A DNA stretch of 64,000 nucleotides from Desulfatibacillum sp. (GTDB taxonomy: Bacteria; Desulfobacterota; Desulfobacteria; Desulfobacterales; Desulfatibacillaceae), in NCBI GenBank assembly GCA_016342355.1, contig JAEINP010000028.1, forward strand, positions 1 to 64,000, in the 5' to 3' direction. Positions 18,095 through 24,065 of this stretch are shown piece by piece. The notes beneath the pieces were generated by a model. It was not told the DNA's origin and made no database searches. It was given only the letters and a program-made list of their open reading frames with translations. Positions within the stretch are counted from its first letter, which is position 1. Each line of letters opens with the position of its first letter. The position numbers and the translations under genes are program-made.

Positions 18095-18432
18095 AATTAA
18101 AATCTCCTTTCTTTCCGGCATGTTTGGAGTCAGGGCGCAAAGATGGCGCCCGACCGGCGGCATTGGATGCAAAGCATCTTGCCGGATTGGTTTTTCCGGT
18201 TTACCTGTCTGAGAATCCCTTCAAACAGATGTTTCTATCTATCCTGAGGTTGTACTTTACTTAAGGCCTTTTACTGCACAGCCCGTTTTCCGTGAAAGCG
18301 GGCCGGAATATATTGGACAGTGGCGTTGCCGGAGCCGCGGATTATTTCCGGGTTTAACGGCCACTGGGTTTATGGTTTTGGGGCCAACCAGGGTTGATTC
18401 ATCATTCCTGGCGCTTTACGCCGGGTTTCGCT
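18095..18432. other. Intergenic region with promoter element
   Basis: 338 bp between the decarboxylase-like crotonase and the ligase. It holds the sigma-54-like element at 18136-18151 and an imperfect hairpin around GATGCAAAGCATC (about 18155-18186). No gene seen. Confidence 0.5.
18136..18151 (-). promoter_or_regulatory. Sigma-54-like -24/-12 element before acyl-CoA ligase
   Basis: On the minus strand GGGCGC-CATCT-TTGCG matches the sigma-54 consensus TGGCAC-N5-TTGC at the GG and GC dinucleotides with exact spacing. The first base and one -24 position differ. It is 42 bp upstream of the chosen ligase start. It overlaps a 6-bp inverted repeat (GGGCGC/GCGCCC), so another function is possible. 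Confidence 0.5.
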
Positions 18433-19230
18433 TTACTTGCCCTTGAATACGGGTTTTCGTTTTTCCAAAAAGGCCATTTGGCCTTCCTTGAGATCTTCAC
18501 TGGCAAAGCCTTCCGCCTGCAGCCTTTCCGCCTCGGCCATTTGTTTGGGCGTTAGCCTGGCTTGATTCACCAGCATATTGAGTATGATTTTTGTGTTTTT
18601 CAGGGATATTGGAGAATTCCCGGCAATGGTTTGGCCCAGGGCGCTTACTTCGTCGGCAAAACGGTCCCGGGGATACAGGTGATGGACTATGCCCATTTCC
18701 TTGGCCTGAAGCGCGGTGTAAGTTCCCGCGGTCATAAAAATCTCCCGGGTGACGGCGATGCCAATGGCGTCCACAAACTGCTGCAAGCCCTCTGCATGGT
18801 AGACCAGCCCCAGCTTGGCCGGAGGCATGCCGAATTTGGTATCGTCCACTGACACGCGCATATCGCAACAAACGGAAAGGTTGAGTGCGGCCCCGAAGCA
18901 GTATCCGTTCCAGGCGGCCACGGTGGGATACGGAAACTCTTTCAGGGTTCTCAAGGCCAGTTCGATGGGGTTATTTTCCTTAATCAGAACTTCCATTTCC
19001 GGGCTGACCTGGGTGGGAATAGAGGAGATGTCATAGCCAGATGAGAAGGCCTTGCCCTGCCCTCCTGTGATCACCACGCATCTTACATCCGTACCTTTGG
19101 CCCATTCATCCAGGATCATGTGGACACGGATAAGCATGTCCATGGTGAGGGAATTTCCCTTTTCGGGTCGATTGAAGGTGAGAATTCCCACGTGATCCTT
19201 TACTTCCACCAACAAATTATCCTGGGCCAT
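18433..19230 (-). CDS. Crotonase-fold enzyme resembling methylmalonyl-CoA decarboxylase (YgfG type)
   Basis: 265 aa. The hydratase glutamates are missing (Asn117 and Pro137 at the rat Glu144/Glu164 positions). The block F-G-M-P-P-A-K-L-G-L-V-Y matches, position for position, the E. coli methylmalonyl-CoA decarboxylase block F-S-M-T-P-V-N-L-G-V-P-Y, including the Pro and Tyr144 (Tyr140 in YgfG). S-S-G-Y-D-I replaces YgfG's S-A-G-H-D-I, so its His66 is Tyr here. A biotin-independent decarboxylase acting on the alkylmalonyl-CoA made by the mutase would fit the locus. This is a family-based inference; a plain hydratase or isomerase is not excluded. It is 32 bp downstream of the SlyD-like gene. 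Confidence 0.65.
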   Translation of the reverse strand: MAQDNLLVEVKDHVGILTFNRPEKGNSLTMDMLIRVHMILDEWAKGTDVRCVVITGGQGKAFSSGYDISSIPTQVSPEMEVLIKENNPIELALRTLKEFPYPTVAAWNGYCFGAALNLSVCCDMRVSVDDTKFGMPPAKLGLVYHAEGLQQFVDAIGIAVTREIFMTAGTYTALQAKEMGIVHHLYPRDRFADEVSALGQTIAGNSPISLKNTKIILNMLVNQARLTPKQMAEAERLQAEGFASEDLKEGQMAFLEKRKPVFKGK

Positions 19231-19262
19231 GAGCCATTTCCTTTCCTGTTACCGCATGAAAC

Positions 19263-19736
19263 TTATTTACGCAGGGGTTTTACCTTGCCTGTTTTATCCT
19301 GGTTTTGCTCCACGGAGATCACCCTGACTGTGTAGTGCAAATCCTTGCCTGCCCAGGGGTGATTCTGGTCCAGATACACCCAGTCCCCCAAAAGTCCGAT
19401 CACTGTGTAGGGTTCGCTGGAGGTTCCGTTATCCGAAAGTTTCCTGACCAGGTTTCCCACGGTTCCCCCGTCTTTGGGCAGTTCGCTGGACCGGACCTTT
19501 TGTATCAGTGTCTTGTCCCTTTTCCCAAAGGCTTGGGAGGCTGGAACTGTGAATTGTTTGCTGTCTCCAGGTTCCAGCCCTGCCACCCCCTTTTCCAAAC
19601 CCGGATAATTGCGCCCGGGCGCTTCACCATAGATAAAGCGATAGGGTGTGTGTTCGTAAATATCGTTTAGAATTTCCCCGTCCTGGTCCTCAATCGTGAA
19701 CTGGATGGTGATTTCGGTATTCTTCCCGATGGGCAT
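19263..19736 (-). CDS. SlyD-like FKBP peptidyl-prolyl isomerase
   Basis: 157 aa. The FKBP core is recognisable (D-G-E-I-L, P-G-L-E-K-G-V-A-G-L-E-P-G-D) with an inserted flap and the SlyD-type ending L-D-Q-N-H-P-W-A-G-K-D-L-H-Y-T-V-R-V. SlyD proteins are cytoplasmic folding helpers, some with metal-binding tails; the tail here lacks the His/Cys-rich region. It starts 4 bp after the upstream stop, in one operon with the MoxR/VWA pair, suggesting a role in enzyme assembly. Confidence 0.82.
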   Translation of the reverse strand: MPIGKNTEITIQFTIEDQDGEILNDIYEHTPYRFIYGEAPGRNYPGLEKGVAGLEPGDSKQFTVPASQAFGKRDKTLIQKVRSSELPKDGGTVGNLVRKLSDNGTSSEPYTVIGLLGDWVYLDQNHPWAGKDLHYTVRVISVEQNQDKTGKVKPLRK

Positions 19737-19739
19737 GGA

Positions 19740-20150
19740 TCAAACACCTTGTCCAAAGTCCAGGATGGGCCGGGTTTCCACCACTTCCATCTTAATGAGA
19801 TGCTTTAGCATGGACGCGGCATCGCCAATGCGTTTTTTGATTTCCCCATGGACCGCATCAAATTCCGGGCCGTCATCCGCCATTTCCATCACATTGAGAT
19901 AAAGGCGGCACCCTTCCATGCCCATGCCGGTTTTGCCATGCAAGGTAATAAAAAGAGCGGCCGAGGGATTTTGACTAAGGTTGTCGTAGGTCCGGTTGTC
20001 GCCAAGCATCATGCGAATTTTATCCCCTTCCACCAGCATGGGAGAGCCGAAGGCTGCAACATTGACCTTACCTTTGGCATCGGCGGTGGCCAGGACGTTG
20101 GTTCTATTTGGGGACTCCAAAAATTTTGCAACTGCTTCGCTGACCTGCAT
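19740..20150 (-). CDS. Pyridoxamine 5'-phosphate oxidase-like FMN-binding split-barrel protein
   Basis: 136 aa, the size of small flavin-binding split-barrel proteins. It has the expected strands N-V-L-A-T-A-D-A-K-G-K-V-N-V-A, M-L-G-D-N-R-T-Y-D-N-L and S-A-A-L-F-I-T-L. Probable cofactor FMN or F420; reaction unknown. AAGGAGAATTGCC precedes ATG. It lies between the VWA gene (28 bp upstream) and the SlyD-like gene. Confidence 0.75.
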   Translation of the reverse strand: MQVSEAVAKFLESPNRTNVLATADAKGKVNVAAFGSPMLVEGDKIRMMLGDNRTYDNLSQNPSAALFITLHGKTGMGMEGCRLYLNVMEMADDGPEFDAVHGEIKKRIGDAASMLKHLIKMEVVETRPILDFGQGV

Positions 20151-20177
20151 GGCAATTCTCCTTTTTTTTTGGGGGCG

Positions 20178-21941
20178 TCAGACGCTGGAAAAAATCCTGC
20201 GCAATTGTCCTTCCGCCGCCAGGTTCTTTTTATCTCCGTAAAGGAACGACCATTTTAGCAGTTTTTCCATAGCCATGGGAAGCTGCCCGAAATGACTTAC
20301 GAACTGAATGGTCCGCCCGTACTGTTCCTCCATTCTGACCCGGTCCTTGACCCCGCAGCCAATGGTGACCAAGTTGATATTTTGCCGACAACAATAATCT
20401 ATGGCGCAGGATACATCCACCCCAAAATTGGATTCCCCGTCCGTTACATGGATGAGGAGCTTGCGCCTTTTATCCTTGGGCATAAAATAGGCGGCAGCCA
20501 TAATGGCCTGGCCCGAGGCTGTCTGTCCGCTGGGGGGCACGGAAAGAAGATTTCTGCCGGAAATAAGACGGGACATCATGCAAATGCCGTCCATTTCAAA
20601 ATAGGCCCAGGCCCCCAGGCGGTTTTGAAAACCGGAAAGAGCTTTGTGCATGTTGCCTACGGTATTTTCCACCATACGCCATTTGCCGCCCCGCATGCTG
20701 CCCGTGGCGTCCAGAAGCAGGGTGACGTTCCAGTCCACAGAAGGAATGGAGGCCGTTTGGCTGAAACATTTGCCGTTCACCGGAGCCCGGTAAAGACGCC
20801 TGCCGTCCACGCGCCCTCCTGTCAGGCCCCTGCTTACAATTTTTTGCCTTTCAGCGTAATTGGAAAAAATAGCACGGAGCCTGCCCACGGTTTTCCGGTC
20901 GATAACCGGGTGGGCCGCCATGTTAAAATCCCAGCGGGAGATGGGCGCCACGTCCGGGTTGTCCGGGCCGACGATGGATCGGATGATGGGGGTGATATCG
21001 GCGGAACTATGGGCCAGGTTGGTTTCAATGTCCTGCACCAAGCTGGAGTCCAGGCCCATTTTTTTCTTTGGCTCAGGGGGCTGGGTTTCGGGCTCTTTTG
21101 ACGCCACGGCGGAATCCGGCAGCCACAGGAGGCGCTTATCCTGGATGGCAAGGCCTTTTACAACCCCTTCCAGTTCTCCCCAGGCATCCTTGTACAGCGC
21201 AACCCGTTCCTGGCAACGATTCACAATGCCGGATTCCCGGTCAGGAACCTTTCCCAGGGACGCCGTGAGGCTTTCCAGGATCTCCAGAGCGGGCTCGTAG
21301 TCTGTTTCCATCAAGTCCTGAGCCAGAGCAGACCATGTGGAAGCCCACCATAAATACACCAAAGCGTCCAGGGTAGGGTTTTCTGTGCGCAGTTTTTCCC
21401 GCGCCTGGATGAGGGCATGGCTCCTGGTCCGAGCAACATAGGCGCCCAGGATCGAACGGTCGGCCAGACGGTCTACATAAATATCCTCGCCGATATGGAC
21501 GATTTTTTGAAAAGCGACCCGGGCCAAGCCTGGCAGGGAATTAAAATCCCGGGCAAGCAATTTCCAGATTCGTTCCGACCATTCCATCTTATGAAAGGCC
21601 TCGTGGACCACCAAGCCCACCACATAGTCCACAGTATGGGGAGGAACCGGGTATTTTCCCATGACCATGGCCGGGTCGATCACAATGGAAGCGGAATCCC
21701 CGTGGGACATACCGGTGTACTCGATCCTGCCCACGTTGGGGCCCATGTGGCCAGCCACCTTGCGCAGGGCGCGGAGAAGATTGGCCAGTTCCGCGGCTTC
21801 GGCGCCGGAGGTGTTTTTGCGCCAGAAGGGGGAAAAGGCCTGCTCTTCCGGATCCGGGCCGATTGCCGGGTCGGTTTCCCGAGTTTGGAGGGCCGGACAG
21901 AGTTGTCCCTGAGGATTAATAGATCTTATATCGGCTTCCAT
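20178..21941 (-). CDS. VWA-domain protein with N-terminal metallopeptidase-like HExxH (BssF-position partner of MoxR)
   Basis: 587 aa. The N-terminal half has V-V-H-E-A-F-H-K (HExxH, His113 and His117), as in DUF2201-type putative metallopeptidases. The C-terminal part is a von Willebrand A domain with a D-A-T-G-S-M MIDAS motif (about residue 425) and H-V-T-D-G-E-S. MoxR ATPase plus VWA protein pairs insert metals or remodel enzymes (NorQ/NorD, CbbQ/CbbO, CobS/CobT). A MoxR-like gene (bssE) and further accessory genes follow bssDCAB in toluene degraders, and here the pair follows the ass genes. It overlaps the MoxR stop by 26 bp. A chaperone role for the glycyl-radical enzyme or mutase is inference. 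Confidence 0.8.
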   Translation of the reverse strand: MEADIRSINPQGQLCPALQTRETDPAIGPDPEEQAFSPFWRKNTSGAEAAELANLLRALRKVAGHMGPNVGRIEYTGMSHGDSASIVIDPAMVMGKYPVPPHTVDYVVGLVVHEAFHKMEWSERIWKLLARDFNSLPGLARVAFQKIVHIGEDIYVDRLADRSILGAYVARTRSHALIQAREKLRTENPTLDALVYLWWASTWSALAQDLMETDYEPALEILESLTASLGKVPDRESGIVNRCQERVALYKDAWGELEGVVKGLAIQDKRLLWLPDSAVASKEPETQPPEPKKKMGLDSSLVQDIETNLAHSSADITPIIRSIVGPDNPDVAPISRWDFNMAAHPVIDRKTVGRLRAIFSNYAERQKIVSRGLTGGRVDGRRLYRAPVNGKCFSQTASIPSVDWNVTLLLDATGSMRGGKWRMVENTVGNMHKALSGFQNRLGAWAYFEMDGICMMSRLISGRNLLSVPPSGQTASGQAIMAAAYFMPKDKRRKLLIHVTDGESNFGVDVSCAIDYCCRQNINLVTIGCGVKDRVRMEEQYGRTIQFVSHFGQLPMAMEKLLKWSFLYGDKKNLAAEGQLRRIFSSV

Positions 21942-22764
21942 TGGACCTTTCTATTGTTTCCATTTCCAGATGCAGGGAAAGGAGCACGGATTCCAGGATA
22001 TCGCGGCTGACCTGAAGACTGTTTGTGAAGGCCTCCCGCACCGTAGCGCCCACAGACACCATTTCGGCGATCATCAGGGAATGGCGGGTGGACACGGTAA
22101 TGGGTTCCTGGGTGTTTTTCCGCAACTGTCTGGCTATGTTGACGATGGTTTGGGCGTCGGCCTGGCTGATGCCTGTTTTCAGGTGCAGAACGCTGGTTTC
22201 CACCTCAGGAACCAGATAATCCATGAGCGTCACATAAAACCGGTCCCGCAAAGCCGCGTCCAGCATTTCCGTCCCCACAAATTCCTCGCCCTCGTTGAGT
22301 GTGGCGAAAAAAACCACTCCCGGAGCCACCTTGATGAGCCCCAGTTCATCGGTCCAGACCTGACGATCCTGGGACAGGACAGAAAACAGCATGTTCAAGG
22401 CTTTGGGATGCTCGGGCCGGTTGATTTCCTCCAGATGGATGACGCATCCGGGAGTCTGGATGGCCTGGGGAAAAAGGAATTGCTGGTAATAGGTTTCGCC
22501 GTCCTTGAGCCTGTGTTCCCCGAATAGCTGCCCTGGCTCGGACAGGATTCCTATTTGAAAGGTCGCCAGGGGGCGGTTGTTTTTCGCGGCAAATTGGCGG
22601 ACCATGGTGGACTTTCCGCAGCCCTGTTTGCCAGCCACCAGCACATTGACCGGGTGGCGTTGGGACAGGGCGTCGATCCTCCCGAGGTTGTTGATTATAT
22701 CTTCAGGCAGGTAAAAATGGTCTTCCTGTCCCGGTATTTCCAGTCCGTGCTCCAAATCCCCCAT
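21916..22764 (-). CDS. MoxR-type AAA+ ATPase (BssE-like)
   Basis: About 282 aa from the ATG at 22764, which has AAGGGAGAAAGA upstream; longer frames to 23025 run into promoter sequence. Walker A is G-K-Q-G-C-G-K-S-T, Walker B H-L-E-E-I-N-R-P, sensor 1 F-A-T-L-N, and the arginine-finger region A-L-R-D-R-F. These are the MoxR/CbbQ/NorQ signatures. Its position downstream of the alkylsuccinate synthase genes, next to a VWA protein, mirrors bssE in benzylsuccinate operons. It probably remodels or assembles the synthase using ATP. Confidence 0.85.
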   Translation of the reverse strand: MGDLEHGLEIPGQEDHFYLPEDIINNLGRIDALSQRHPVNVLVAGKQGCGKSTMVRQFAAKNNRPLATFQIGILSEPGQLFGEHRLKDGETYYQQFLFPQAIQTPGCVIHLEEINRPEHPKALNMLFSVLSQDRQVWTDELGLIKVAPGVVFFATLNEGEEFVGTEMLDAALRDRFYVTLMDYLVPEVETSVLHLKTGISQADAQTIVNIARQLRKNTQEPITVSTRHSLMIAEMVSVGATVREAFTNSLQVSRDILESVLLSLHLEMETIERSNGSRYKIY

Positions 22765-22855
22765 TCTTTCTCCCTTGCAAAGTATTTCCGGCCCGGTAAA
22801 GGCGCCCTGATTTGCTTTTAGCGGCCCCTGACATTGTGGGCCTGGCAGTTGTTTA

Positions 22856-22871
22856 GGCAAGGATGGCGCCA
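22856..22871 (-). promoter_or_regulatory. Sigma-54-like -24/-12 element before the MoxR-VWA operon
   Basis: Minus strand TGGCGC-CATCC-TTGCC: the invariant GG and GC are at the exact spacing and only the A of TGGCAC differs. It is about 92 bp upstream of the MoxR start and about 190-230 bp downstream of the TGACCC/GGGTCA cluster. Confidence 0.6.
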
Positions 22872-23053
22872 GGATGCCGCATCGCGTCAAAATTATTCTA
22901 AGATATTGATTTATATAAGGAGAGTAGCATGGCGCCCGATTTGCGGACATCCCAGTTCCCACCCGGTTTGGGGCATGTATGCCCAGAACCCGGATCGACC
23001 TGACAAACCACACCGTTATAACCATCTGTATTTAAGACGAATGCCATCATTTC

Positions 23054-23100
23054 GGGTCACAAAGGATGCTACTTGGGCCATTTTGACCCAGCCATGACCC
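23054..23100. promoter_or_regulatory. Cluster of TGACCC/GGGTCA half-sites (candidate activator-binding site)
   Basis: GGGTCA at 23054-23059, GGGCCA at 23075-23080, TGACCC at 23084-23089 and TGACCC at 23095-23100. The same half-site forms a perfect palindrome at 37675-37692, in a comparable position relative to the other sigma-54-like element. Likely the enhancer of the activator encoded at 37689-39635. Confidence 0.5.
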
Positions 23101-23119
23101 GACATGCCATCCGACGCCT

Positions 23120-23458
23120 TTAAAAAAAAAGTTCCCGGGAACGCTCCTTGATAAAATCCCCCAGTTTTGAAATGTTCCAGCGTTCGTTCATGCGCCTCAA
23201 TGTGCCGATGAGTTCCATGGCCTTTTTCTGCGCCGCCGGGTCATCGGATTTTTCCATCTCCGATAATTCCTGGCACAACTCGCGCATCCTGACGTCTTCC
23301 TTTTCCAGGGCGGTGGCCCGGGAAAACATGACATGGGCGCCGCATTCAGGGCACAGGCGCATGTCCGACTCTCCGCAGGCAGGGCATCCGTTTTTGCAAA
23401 GAAACCTGAATTCCTGGTGATCGTTGGTAAACCCGCATTGGTGGCACACAAGTTCCAC
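23120..23458 (-). CDS. Small Cys-rich zinc-ribbon protein of the ass locus
   Basis: 112 aa starting at GTG 23458, directly after AAGGAGGAAATC; the ATG at 23497 lacks a ribosome-binding site. Three CxxC pairs (C-H-Q-C, C-P-A-C, C-P-E-C) in the first 45 residues are followed by a charged helical tail. The opening (C-x2-C, then an F-R-F-L block) resembles the AssB proteins, but the WGxS ending is absent. It may be an assembly factor or metal-binding accessory. It lies between assB2 and the MoxR promoter. Confidence 0.6.
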   Translation of the reverse strand: MELVCHQCGFTNDHQEFRFLCKNGCPACGESDMRLCPECGAHVMFSRATALEKEDVRMRELCQELSEMEKSDDPAAQKKAMELIGTLRRMNERWNISKLGDFIKERSRELFF

Positions 23459-23584
23459 GATTTCCTCCTTGGGTCGTATAAGGATGGGCAAGAGCAATGG
23501 GTCACGGGGCTTGGCGCGGCAGGCAAGGGGGAAGGGATTTTCCGGCTGCCTGTTTGGCCTCCCTATGGGACCCGGGTTATTTTG

Positions 23585-23629
23585 GCGGGGCAGGCAGGGG
23601 CTTTGTTGGAAAGCACCCTGCCTGCCCGC
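23585..23629. terminator. Hairpin after second assB
   Basis: Left arm 23585-23599 and right arm 23616-23629 pair over 14 bp with one bulged G. It begins 12 bp after the assB2 stop on the minus strand. No T-tract, so partial termination or protection of the upstream mRNA 3' end is more likely than full termination. Confidence 0.5.
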
Positions 23630-23640
23630 AAAATGGGCTA

Positions 23641-23862
23641 TTATATGGCGTCTTCAGCCAGTCCTTCAATACCTGCGGACTTGCCCCAGGGGGCGTCGCC
23701 GTCATCCAACCTTTGGGTGGCCTCTCCGGCCAGTTCGTCCACGACAAGCCGCACCTGGCACTGGGGACACTGCCTCAAGGTGAGGGAGGCGTCGATGCGG
23801 ACATTATAAAGATATCTGAAGCTGGGAACAGGAGCCTCGTATGAGCATTCCGTGCATTTCAT
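23641..23862 (-). CDS. assB: Alkylsuccinate synthase small (beta) subunit, copy 2
   Basis: 73 aa with two CxxC pairs (C3-T-E-C6 and C-P-Q-C at about 32-35) and a conserved D-A-P-W-G-K-S ending, nearly identical in plan to the protein at 27004-27228. Size, Cys pairs and position after the catalytic-subunit genes match BssB of benzylsuccinate synthase, which binds a [4Fe-4S] cluster and covers the active site. Here it follows assC rather than assA. AAAGGACC lies 6 nt before ATG. Confidence 0.7.
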   Translation of the reverse strand: MKCTECSYEAPVPSFRYLYNVRIDASLTLRQCPQCQVRLVVDELAGEATQRLDDGDAPWGKSAGIEGLAEDAI

Positions 23863-23875
23863 TGATCGGTCCTTT

Positions 23876-24040
23876 CTATTTTTTCTGGAAGGATTCGCAC
23901 CCGGAAGCGTCGCCGTCGGGGTTCACGGGCCTTGTTTTGTAATAGGCCTGCCTGGGGTCCACAACCCTTAGGACGCAATCCCCTTTGCCCTGTTCGTCTT
24001 CACGGGAAAAAAAACTCTTGCATTCACTGCATGTACTCAT
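23876..24040 (-). CDS. assC: Alkylsuccinate synthase gamma subunit, copy 2 (54 aa)
   Basis: A 54-aa gene too short for common length cut-offs: MSTCSECKSFF, then G-K-G-D-C-V and a final G-C-E-S-F-Q-K-K. The four Cys (4, 7, 22, 48) in the order CxxC, C, C match the HiPIP-like BssC/AssC gamma subunit, which ligates a [4Fe-4S] cluster. AAGGAGACTGACCC precedes ATG. It lies 25 bp after assA2 and 13 bp before assB2. In the other set the gamma gene precedes the alpha gene, so the order differs. Confidence 0.8.
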   Translation of the reverse strand: MSTCSECKSFFSREDEQGKGDCVLRVVDPRQAYYKTRPVNPDGDASGCESFQKK

Positions 24041-24065
24041 GGGTCAGTCTCCTTTCATACTGGCT

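Larger units (their letters stand above)
22765..23119. other. 355-bp regulatory region upstream of the MoxR gene
   Basis: Contains a minus-strand sigma-54-like element (22856-22871), a plus-strand look-alike (22930-22945), and a cluster of TGACCC/GGGTCA half-sites (23054-23100). No gene seen; the AAA reading frame can be extended upstream only without a ribosome-binding site. Confidence 0.55.

Noticed and set aside
22930-22945. TGGCGC-N5-TTGCG on the plus strand, another sigma-54-like match
   Set aside because: It would transcribe antisense into the zinc-ribbon gene and has no gene to drive. The palindromic GGCGCC core makes reverse matches likely.
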